From the NCBI GenBank assembly GCA_016292155.1, contig JAEFBC010000021.1, positions 1-32,489 on the forward strand: a stretch of 32,489 nt of DNA, in the 5' to 3' direction. The notes below the pieces were generated by a model. The model did not search any database. It was not told the origin of the DNA and worked only from the letters and a program-made list of their open reading frames with translations. Positions 18,401-25,218 of this stretch are shown here, one piece after another. A program made the translations under genes and the position numbers. The DNA is from Saccharofermentans sp. Its GTDB lineage: Bacteria; Bacillota; Clostridia; Saccharofermentanales; Saccharofermentanaceae. Numbering within the stretch: position 1 is the first letter of the stretch; the number at the start of each line of letters is the position of its first letter.

Positions 18401-18535
18401 CTTCTTGTGCTCGATCTTGCCCTTAAGATTGTGGGGAACGTGGAAATGTTCAAGCTGTCTTTGGACATGTGAAGCGATCTTAATATCCAGCGGTGCGTGC
18501 TTGTACGAGATAAAAGCGTTGTAAAAATCTATCAT
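15437..18535 (-). CDS. TIR domain - transmembrane helix - helical linker - beta-propeller (WD40/PQQ-like) protein
   Basis: N-terminal FYNAFISYKHAPLD...SEYLIVICSTNTKESMWVKREI TIR; TM AAAIVAAAFAGVLAFGGYML; repeated blades (YCWDTETRELLFEL, SKYDSKTGDLIKKC); GGGAGAGG SD. Confidence 0.88.
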   Translation of the reverse strand: MIDFYNAFISYKHAPLDIKIASHVQRQLEHFHVPHNLKGKIEHKKITRIFRDKDELPITSDLTETITNALEKSEYLIVICSTNTKESMWVKREIQTFLKTHSKDKIFTVLCDGEPQDVIPEELLTIEKEIIDSNGFPHMVNVPVEPLSCDYRMPLSRADKEELPRLAAGLLGCSYDELQRRSRQYRMKRAAAIVAAAFAGVLAFGGYMLYSRIQINNAYLESLRSRSVYLANESEQLLENGKRADAIQLALASLPSNKRDKKPVTAPAVRAIADATAAYKSLSSLEFTAAWNFKCKYSIEKSILSADQAYLAAVDSAGTAYCWDTETRELLFELTCRNNPVRIDIPNNETLVITYPFSIEAYNLPSGKQMWVYNKPSSSVPFSDSYISFSSTDIIVYTGGATVVRLSSRDGKEETSYTVSDNKYISAVSDLGISPDCSRFAYTESSFATDDININIFDTATSNIKSFSIDAHFVHEIKFVDNDYLCVVSTKDLVNTSFRYTNRLSNLVPAVKTFTIYNVKTGQTWSTDLEYTQLSEGPGIMYLPSRSAVVFYVGDVIGIYDLETGKELHRYSAGSSVVAAGDFNENGMPEFILSSGEYIYSANKKDNRFYSFTTNNKNISTGAIGDDVYLVSKYDTDIICYKRSLQDDEWTAVKAPSGFSIGSTSQAFDSDGNYLVTASITTEETDNEDQKYITHLIVSIIDLKSGKLAYTEDLRDVDVFSSELNVECIDGKFYITLGNDVCMVDAKKEKVTLMNLDLQYSDICSSGKVISYSKDYSSDSVIFTFFNYDGSDKEELKISGLKTDDFDTKKFNGTYIKSLDKAFLFITDTIYVVDMSSMDYDTIDIPDNWEFSNTKNIYVTTSEDKSLILFSDGGTILVTDNKLKEKYTIERNGDYVDCAIFKDNVFYVVGDGYISKYDSKTGDLIKKCEMKYFTDERRTKAWFENNGSELYIQAEDLLFVYDPETLFEIACVEQFYCYHKETERYYVYSYLSTYSIKPGYVKHYTVEELIEKGKKILNDAALDEATKSKYGL

Positions 18536-18670
18536 GAAAGCCTCTCCCTTTTTCTTCCTTCAAGTAATAGTAACATAAAACTCTTTTGAGTACCTATATA
18601 CCCCTATTACAGACGGGCAGGGGAGAATGTTGCAGTTTTGGCGGCGTGTTTCCGGCCGTCACTATCTCAT

Positions 18671-18810
18671 TTGCCCGAAAAAATAGCCTTTAAGATAGAA
18701 AATCGCGATTTTCTATCTTTTTTGCCTTAAAAATGGCCGTTTGCGATAGAAAATCGCCTTTTTCTGTCATTTTCGCCACATAAAAAGGCCGTTTGCGATA
18801 GTGGAACGGT
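18671..18810. repeat. degenerate tandem repeat array, 51-52 nt period, with 28-bp perfect palindrome
   Basis: Units begin at 18671, 18722 and 18773; GGCCGTTTGCGATAG at 18735 and 18787; GATAGAAAATCGC at 18694 and 18745; palindrome AAGATAGAAAATCGCGATTTTCTATCTT 18692-18719. Confidence 0.85.
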
Positions 18811-21141
18811 TCACCCGGCGCGGCTTACGATCGTCACTGTGCCCTTCTCGCCGTCGACGGTAACAACATCGCCGGTCTTAAGCACCGTGGTCGCATTGGA
18901 GCACCCGACAACGGCGGGGATTCCGAACTCACGGGCGACGATCGCAGCGTGCGACAGGGGCGCGCCGATGTCGGTTACGATCGCGGACACCTTGTGGAAC
19001 GCGACGGTCCAGCCGATATTTGTGGCTCGGGTGACAAGGATCTCGCCTTCGTTAAGTTCGCCAATGCGCGATACATCGTTGATCACGCGGACTTTGCCGG
19101 TTACGATGCCTGCAGCGCCCGCAAAGCCTTTGACGTCGGCGGTGCTGTCTGTGCCGGAGGGGCGGCCGCTGACATAATAATCGTACCTTCTGGCAGGATC
19201 AGCCATCCATTTATCAGGATCGAACCTGCCGATGATGACGCCGGGGAAGCCCGGATAGGAGAGATATCCTGCAAAAGTCTCTTTGCGGGCAGGGATGTAT
19301 GAGACGGCCGTCTTGTCGCCCTTCAACAGCGCGAACATCTCCTTGTAGCCCAGCATGAAGATGTCTTCGCCGATGCCGTTAAGCTCGCCCGCCTTAAGGC
19401 AGTACTGTCTGAACACGCAGAAGATGCGGACGCCTTTGCTCCTTATGTCCTCGCGAAAAGCATTCGCACGGATAAATTTCCCTATCTCTTTGTCGATCCA
19501 CTTGCGCCTGGAAGGGTACTTCTCCTTGAATTCGGCGAGAGCCTCTTCGTATGAAGTCTTCTGGCGCTCCTGCATTGCGCGGAGGCTGGCGGCATTGGCA
19601 GCGCGGTCTTTAAGCAATGCATCGATGAATGACGGATCCTCGTAAGGTCTTGGCGCCATGAGTTCCATCTCGTCAGCAGACCTGTGGCCGCACTCGCGGA
19701 TGTAATCCTCGCGGGTCATCTTGCCTGATGCGACGTCTTCCAAAAGAAGCGTCGGCTTCATGCACTCGATAATGCCGAGCGAGCCGCCCAGCAGGCGGTT
19801 TGCCATGTCTTCGCCGGCGATCTCTGAGATCTTTTTGCGCAGTGAGAAAAGGGGCACCAGGGAAGTGCCGCTCTCGGCCAGGATCGAAGCCAGGCCGTCA
19901 TTTAACTTAGGCTGGAGAACCTCATCCCAGAATTCCATAAGCTCAGCGTTCGAACCGATAGTCTTTATCCGCCCGATGAGTTCCTCGGAAATGATATGAA
20001 GGTTAGCCACCATTTCATGCTTCTGCTTCTTTGTGAGCTTCGACTTTTCCTTAGGGAACAGAAGGTGCAGGAGGTTTTTTCTGAACGCCATTTTGTCAAA
20101 GGGCGAGACCGGTATCTCGCAGCCTTCGGGAATGCCGCCGACCAGGTCTTTTACGGTCTCATAAGCCTTCTCGCGGGATCTTCCGAAGCTCACCATGAGC
20201 GAGCACATGACAGATACGTTCATGTACGCCTGACCGCAGATGTTGTCAAGCCAGTCAGGGAGACCCAGGAACTCATTGATCTTCTCCAGCACGCTGAAGG
20301 TCATGGGGCTTACGGGCTTCATGAAGATCTCACCGACGTTGGTCTTGGTCAGGAATTTTGAGCCCGATCTCGTGCCGTTTACGTCGTAGTTTCTGGTGTA
20401 AAGCCTTGTAAGAGTCGTTATCGGGCGCGCCTGAAGGATATAGACTCTGCGCCCCTTTACGCACCATTCGATATCCATCGGAACGCCGTAGAAGAAGCGT
20501 ATTGCGAGGCTGTATTTCCGCAGCGTTTTTGCGAATGGTTCGAGCTCCGCGCCCCCTTCGTAGGAATATTCCAGAGCGCCTATCTTAAACACTTCGGCGT
20601 TTTCTGTGCCCGACACGAGCTTCTCGCCCTCTCCGTGGACGTAGTTGCCGATAATGTAATCGTCTCTGCCGGTCATGACATCGGAGGTGAATATGACGCC
20701 TGCAAAATCAGCCTTTACGAATTCCTGGATCACGACGCCGATGCCTTCGGAGGCGATGTCATTTTGCAATCTGTAGTTCTCAACGCGCGCGTTTTCAGCT
20801 GATGCGGCGACTGTGTTAACAGCGTCCCTGATTCCGGGGACCATCAGATCGGTCAATGTCTCATACTGTCCTGCAAATGAATTGCCCGCGCCGTCTTCGC
20901 CGATCGCGGAAGACCTGACCGCATAAGTTTTAAGGCGGTCCAGCTTCGCGATCACCGCACCAAGTTCCGCGTTTGCCTCATCTGTTATCCTGCCGCCCCG
21001 GAAAGCATCCGCGGTGATAACGTAGCCGGAAGGTATGTTCATCTTCAGGTTCTGCATCATGAGTGACAGCGACGAAGCTTTGCCGCCGCACTTTTCGAGC
21101 AGTGAAGAAGGGATGGATCTTAAGTCAAAAATGTATTTCAT
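18811..21141 (-). CDS. PPDK-N / PEP-utilizer mobile-domain protein, rifampin-phosphotransferase-like domain order
   Basis: ATP-binding YAVRSSAIGEDGAGNSFAGQYET, VYILQARPITTL; C-terminal swivelling His domain LSHAAIVAREFGIPAVVG...GDVVTVDGEKGTVTI; no C-terminal TIM barrel. Confidence 0.85.
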   Translation of the reverse strand: MKYIFDLRSIPSSLLEKCGGKASSLSLMMQNLKMNIPSGYVITADAFRGGRITDEANAELGAVIAKLDRLKTYAVRSSAIGEDGAGNSFAGQYETLTDLMVPGIRDAVNTVAASAENARVENYRLQNDIASEGIGVVIQEFVKADFAGVIFTSDVMTGRDDYIIGNYVHGEGEKLVSGTENAEVFKIGALEYSYEGGAELEPFAKTLRKYSLAIRFFYGVPMDIEWCVKGRRVYILQARPITTLTRLYTRNYDVNGTRSGSKFLTKTNVGEIFMKPVSPMTFSVLEKINEFLGLPDWLDNICGQAYMNVSVMCSLMVSFGRSREKAYETVKDLVGGIPEGCEIPVSPFDKMAFRKNLLHLLFPKEKSKLTKKQKHEMVANLHIISEELIGRIKTIGSNAELMEFWDEVLQPKLNDGLASILAESGTSLVPLFSLRKKISEIAGEDMANRLLGGSLGIIECMKPTLLLEDVASGKMTREDYIRECGHRSADEMELMAPRPYEDPSFIDALLKDRAANAASLRAMQERQKTSYEEALAEFKEKYPSRRKWIDKEIGKFIRANAFREDIRSKGVRIFCVFRQYCLKAGELNGIGEDIFMLGYKEMFALLKGDKTAVSYIPARKETFAGYLSYPGFPGVIIGRFDPDKWMADPARRYDYYVSGRPSGTDSTADVKGFAGAAGIVTGKVRVINDVSRIGELNEGEILVTRATNIGWTVAFHKVSAIVTDIGAPLSHAAIVAREFGIPAVVGCSNATTVLKTGDVVTVDGEKGTVTIVSRAG

Positions 21142-21713
21142 GCCAGCAGGAGGTCGATCCTCATATCGATATATTTCTTAAGTTCTTTGTCCTTGTCGAG
21201 ACTGATGCCGAAGTCGCGCTTCAGATCGTCCTTGCGGCAGATCATGAGCTGCATCGTGGAAGACAGTTCATATGCGATCAGGCGGCACTCCCGGTCGGTC
21301 TTCCTGCCGGCGTAGTGCTTCTTAACGTAAGGGAAGCTGAAGGATTCTTTAGACAGGTCGCGTTCGAAAAGCACGAATGGTGAGATCGCCTTCGTGAACT
21401 TGGGGTTCTCCACAAGACATTTAGCGACGATGAAATGAAGCTTCTTCAAAAGCTCCTTGGGAGAGATGTCCGACGCGATCAGTTCGGCGACGGGCTCTTC
21501 CTTCAGAAAATCCAGGTACTGCTTCTGGAAAGTCTGATAGATAAGGTTCTCGCGTGAGCCGAAGCAGTAGTTGATCATGGAGGGCTTAACGCCGGCGCGC
21601 TCTGCTATCTGGCGTGAAGTCACGTTGAGCGGATCGTCTGCTTCTTCCATCAGCGCGAATGTGGCGTCTATCAGTTTGTCCTTTGTAATGCCCAGTTTTA
21701 TGTCCTTTTGCAT
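21138..21713 (-). CDS. TetR family transcriptional regulator
   Basis: N-terminal HTH LIDATFALMEEADDPLNVTSRQIAERAGVKPSMINYCFGSRENLIYQTF; 4-nt ATGA overlap with downstream gene. Confidence 0.9.
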   Translation of the reverse strand: MQKDIKLGITKDKLIDATFALMEEADDPLNVTSRQIAERAGVKPSMINYCFGSRENLIYQTFQKQYLDFLKEEPVAELIASDISPKELLKKLHFIVAKCLVENPKFTKAISPFVLFERDLSKESFSFPYVKKHYAGRKTDRECRLIAYELSSTMQLMICRKDDLKRDFGISLDKDKELKKYIDMRIDLLLA

Positions 21714-21725
21714 GGTCTTACCTCA

Positions 21726-21747
21726 ATTATTGTACGCGTTCAATAAT
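21726..21747. promoter_or_regulatory. candidate TetR operator
   Basis: ATTATTGTACGCGTTCAATAAT, near-perfect 22-bp palindrome 12 bp upstream of the TetR start codon. Confidence 0.65.
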
Positions 21748-21781
21748 ACGATAGCACACGATATATGGATAATCAACAGAA

Positions 21782-21790
21782 TGATATAAT
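21782..21790 (+). promoter_or_regulatory. extended -10 promoter element TGATATAAT
   Basis: 41 nt upstream of the sortase gene. Confidence 0.5.
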
Positions 21791-21830
21791 CGAAAAATAC
21801 AGTTCGGGTTGTTTTCAAGAGGACAGATAA

Positions 21831-22628
21831 ATGAAGAAAAGGACTGTTTACATCATTACCGGTACGGCATTAGCTTTAGGAGCCGTATTTTGCATAGTTA
21901 AGCTTGCAATAATGCTGTATCAGCCCAAAGCAAGCCTCACAGCTACAATGGCAACCTCTGTTGACAGCGTTTCAACGGAAGAAAGCTCTGATGCAGAACC
22001 GGCCGATCCTTCTGATGCAACAGCAGATGTTTACGCATGTCCGGTGGATTTTGAGAAGCTGCAGGGCTATAACCCTGATATTTATGCATGGATCTGGATC
22101 TATAATACAAATATTGACTATCCTGTAGTTCAGTCTCCCGGCGATGACGGTTTTTATCTGACTCACAACAGTGACCGCGAGTATTCTTCCGCGGGATCGA
22201 TCTTCAGTGAACACGAATATAATTCCAAGGACTTTAATGACCCTGTAACCGTTCTTTACGGGCATCATATGAGGTCCGGCGAGATGTTCGGTAATCTGCA
22301 GAATTACTTCACGGACATTGGATTCTGGAATGCATTTCCGGTAATCCATATTTATTTGCCTGACAGAGAGCTCAGATATGCCGTGTTTGCGGCTGTTCCA
22401 TATAATGATGCTCACATGCTCCATTACAACGACTTTTCGAACGGTGAAGCATATAAGGATTTCTTCGAAAAGATCATGTCAACAAAAAGCACGGAAGCAA
22501 GATTCCATGAAGAGGATGCTCCGGAGAACGGCGAAAAGGTCATAGTCCTCTCTACATGCCTTAACGGTAACCGCAATAACAGGTTTGTAGTTTTCGGGAA
22601 ACTCATATATGACTCATCTGCGCAGTAG
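21831..22628 (+). CDS. class B sortase
   Basis: TM anchor; NTNIDYPVVQSPGDDGFYLTHN; catalytic His in LYGHHM, Cys in LSTCLNGNRNNRFVV with downstream Arg. Confidence 0.9.
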   Translation: MKKRTVYIITGTALALGAVFCIVKLAIMLYQPKASLTATMATSVDSVSTEESSDAEPADPSDATADVYACPVDFEKLQGYNPDIYAWIWIYNTNIDYPVVQSPGDDGFYLTHNSDREYSSAGSIFSEHEYNSKDFNDPVTVLYGHHMRSGEMFGNLQNYFTDIGFWNAFPVIHIYLPDRELRYAVFAAVPYNDAHMLHYNDFSNGEAYKDFFEKIMSTKSTEARFHEEDAPENGEKVIVLSTCLNGNRNNRFVVFGKLIYDSSAQ

Positions 22629-22680
22629 CTTTGTGCAAATTGCGACGGAAAATGCCGCTTTTTTGTTTACTAAGTGATTA

Positions 22681-22697
22681 CAAATCTTAAAGATTTG
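22681..22697. repeat. short perfect palindrome upstream of candidate sortase substrate
   Basis: CAAATCTT-A-AAGATTTG. Confidence 0.6.
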
Positions 22698-22756
22698 AAT
22701 CCTTTACTTGCTATTATAAAAACATATCATTCCTGAAGAAGTGAGGAGGCCGGATA

Positions 22757-23383
22757 GTGAAAAAGTTTATAGCTATGGTCACTGCTATTGTGGTTGTCAT
22801 GGGTTTAGGCGTTACCGTTTTAGCCGAACCGAATGATGATAATTATGATGATGATTATTATGAAGATGATTATTATGATGATGAGGAGACACAATCAGTT
22901 ACCTCAGCGTGTAAAGGTACATCACTGGATGATTCAATCATCGTTGAAGTATTTGATACAACCCTTACTTCTGAGCAGCAGGATAAGCTCTCAGCTTTTG
23001 TGACAGAAGATACTAATACTGCAGTTTACGATGTAAGAGCTTACTTAAAGTCAACTGGCGAAGAAATTACCCAGTTCCCTGACGGACTTATGGTTTCATT
23101 TACATTCAATGGGGATGATAAGATCGGGAGAGTATTGGTCTGGAACGGAGCCGGCTGGGATGATGCAGCTTTCTCCGGTAAAGTAGTTACGTTTTCTCAT
23201 CTATGCCCTGTAGCATTCTTAGTAAAAAAGGCTACTACGAACACAAATGACAATAAAGACAAGACTTCTGCACAGACCGGTTATGACGGAGTGGTCTACA
23301 TTGTTTCTGCAGCAGCACTCGCTGCCGGCGCAGCATTCTTCTTCAGCACAGCGAAAAAGAAGACTTCAAAAGAAGAGATATAA
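22757..23383 (+). CDS. secreted acidic D/Y-rich protein with C-terminal sorting-signal-like tail
   Basis: Signal peptide; NDDNYDDDYYEDDYYDDEE tract; C-terminus SAQTGYDG + hydrophobic stretch + KKK tail. Confidence 0.8.
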   Translation: MKKFIAMVTAIVVVMGLGVTVLAEPNDDNYDDDYYEDDYYDDEETQSVTSACKGTSLDDSIIVEVFDTTLTSEQQDKLSAFVTEDTNTAVYDVRAYLKSTGEEITQFPDGLMVSFTFNGDDKIGRVLVWNGAGWDDAAFSGKVVTFSHLCPVAFLVKKATTNTNDNKDKTSAQTGYDGVVYIVSAAALAAGAAFFFSTAKKKTSKEEI

Positions 23384-23413
23384 TTTTACAGCCAAATAAT
23401 TATTTCAGATCTT

Positions 23414-23439
23414 ATAGGGTGTCCTGACGGATACCCTAT
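23414..23439 (+). terminator. intrinsic terminator
   Basis: ATAGGGTGTC(23414-23423)/GATACCCTAT(23430-23439) then TTCTTTT. Confidence 0.75.
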
Positions 23440-23479
23440 TTCTTTTGCGTTATTCTTCAGCTTAACGGAGAGCCCTCAA

Positions 23480-23488
23480 TGTTATAAT
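23480..23488 (+). promoter_or_regulatory. extended -10 promoter element TGTTATAAT
   Basis: 31 nt upstream of the CDS at 23519. Confidence 0.5.
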
Positions 23489-23518
23489 TGCGGTAGCTTC
23501 TCAGATGGAGGAATTAAC

Positions 23519-23821
23519 ATGGTAAGACACGTAATCGTTTGGACGCTTAAGGACGAATATTCAGACCGCGAGAAGGCTGAGATCAAGGCCGGCATCAAGG
23601 CAGGACTTGAAGGCCTTACAGGCAAGATCCCCGGCCTTATTGAGATAAAGGTAAACACTGATAAGCTTGCAAGCTCCTCGGGTGATGCAATGCTCGATTC
23701 GCTTTTCGAGAGCGAAGAGGCATTGAAGAATTATTCATCCAATCCTCTTCACGTTGAGGTCGCAACCACTAAGGTAAGGCCGTTCGTTAAGGTCAGAAGC
23801 AGCTTTGATTACGAAGTTTAA
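23519..23821 (+). CDS. Dabb (stress-responsive A/B barrel) family protein
   Basis: MVRHVIVWTLKD...FESEEALKNYSSNPLHVEVATTKVRPFVKVRSSFDYEV. Confidence 0.88.
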   Translation: MVRHVIVWTLKDEYSDREKAEIKAGIKAGLEGLTGKIPGLIEIKVNTDKLASSSGDAMLDSLFESEEALKNYSSNPLHVEVATTKVRPFVKVRSSFDYEV

Positions 23822-23836
23822 AAGGTGGTAGAAACT

Positions 23837-24754
23837 ATGAATGACATCCTTATCGGCACTTGGGCGTGGGGCACAGGTTCAAATGGTTCTTCGATGGTCT
23901 TCGGAAACAAGCAGGATCCGGAAGTCTTAAAGCAGTCCTTTGAAGAGGCGGTAAAGCTGGGTTTCACAAAATGGGACACCGCTGCGGTCTATGGCATGGG
24001 CACATGCGAGAAGCTTCTGGGAACACTCATTAGCGGCCACGACGATATTTTCATCTCGACCAAGTTTTTCCCGCCGAAGAAATATAAACAGGGCGCGCTC
24101 ACGAAGTCTTTCAATGAGAGCATGGAGCGCCTTGGAAGGGATAACGCGGACCTTTTCTGGATCCACGTTCCGAATAATCTTGAAGCAAATATCCTGGAAG
24201 CAGTTCCGCTTATCAAGGAGGGCAAGATCAAGTCTTTAGGTACATCCAATGTGTCGCTCGACCACATCAAGAAGGCGCAGGAAGTGCTCGCCAACGAAGG
24301 TCTTAAGCTCGGTGCGGTTCAGAACCACTTCAGTCTTCTTAGAAACGACCAGCAGCCGATAATCGATTACTGCAACGCCAACGGCATCCGCTATTACGCA
24401 TATATGGTCTTAGAGCAGGGCGCACTGTCCGGACATTACAGCGCAGAGCACCATTTCCCGCTCTTTTCAATGAGAGGATTATCATTCCCCAAATCAAAGT
24501 TTAAGAAGATCGAAGGTCTTCTTAATGCGATGCGCGGCATAGCTGAAAAATACAATATCGACCCGTCACAGGTGCCGATCCTTTGGACCATCTCCAAAGG
24601 TGCAGTTCCGATCGTCGGAATCACAAAGCCTTCGCATGCCAAAAAGCTCGCAGAAGCTTCCGGCATCACGCTTACACCTGAAGAGCTGGCCCTGATCGAG
24701 AAAGAGGCTTCAGCAACGGGCTTAAGACAGCAGGGCACCTGGGAACCCCAGTAA
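23837..24754 (+). CDS. aldo/keto reductase
   Basis: GFTKWDTAAVYGMGTCEKLLG, ISTKFFPPKK, GKIKSLGTSNVSLDH, ILWTISKGAVPIVGITKPSH. Start set at ATG with AAAGGTGG SD. Confidence 0.9.
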   Translation: MNDILIGTWAWGTGSNGSSMVFGNKQDPEVLKQSFEEAVKLGFTKWDTAAVYGMGTCEKLLGTLISGHDDIFISTKFFPPKKYKQGALTKSFNESMERLGRDNADLFWIHVPNNLEANILEAVPLIKEGKIKSLGTSNVSLDHIKKAQEVLANEGLKLGAVQNHFSLLRNDQQPIIDYCNANGIRYYAYMVLEQGALSGHYSAEHHFPLFSMRGLSFPKSKFKKIEGLLNAMRGIAEKYNIDPSQVPILWTISKGAVPIVGITKPSHAKKLAEASGITLTPEELALIEKEASATGLRQQGTWEPQ

Positions 24755-24764
24755 CGGCTATATT

Positions 24765-24773
24765 TGATATAAT
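24765..24773 (+). promoter_or_regulatory. extended -10 promoter element TGATATAAT
   Basis: 32 nt upstream of the CDS at 24805. Confidence 0.5.
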
Positions 24774-24804
24774 TGGTTTATATTCCAAGAAAGGAAATAG
24801 GATT

Positions 24805-25212
24805 ATGGAAGGCATAGAAAAAGTACTCGCATTTTTGGACAAGGTAAAGACTTATTATCTCGCTACGGTTGAGGGCGATCAGCCGAGAGTAAGACCTTTT
24901 GGTACGGCTCTTATTTATGACGGCAAGCTCTACATTCAGACAGGCAAGGTTAAGCCCGTTTCAAAGCAGCTTGCAGCTAATCCGAAGGCTGAGATCTGCG
25001 CATTCGATTTCCAGACAGGCGCATGGCTCCGTGTAGCTGGCGAACTCATCAATGATGACAACCGCGATGTTAAGGTAGCAATGCTCGAGAAGATCCCTGA
25101 TCTTAAGTCTATGTACGATCCTGATGACGACAACACACAGGTTCTCTACTTCAAGAATGCTACAGCTACATTCAGCTCATTCACAGGTCCTCAGGAGACT
25201 ATTAACTTCTAA
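24805..25212 (+). CDS. pyridoxamine 5'-phosphate oxidase family protein
   Basis: YYLATVEGDQPRVRPFGTALIYDGKLYIQTGKVKPVSKQLAANPKAEICAFD split-barrel pattern. Confidence 0.88.
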   Translation: MEGIEKVLAFLDKVKTYYLATVEGDQPRVRPFGTALIYDGKLYIQTGKVKPVSKQLAANPKAEICAFDFQTGAWLRVAGELINDDNRDVKVAMLEKIPDLKSMYDPDDDNTQVLYFKNATATFSSFTGPQETINF

Positions 25213-25218
25213 GATCTT

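Noticed and set aside
15437-21747. Calling the TIR gene plus TetR/PEP-utilizer genes a single defence operon
   Set aside because: Same strand, but separated by a 275-bp structured gap with a possible terminator; no other defence genes nearby. The link is not supported.
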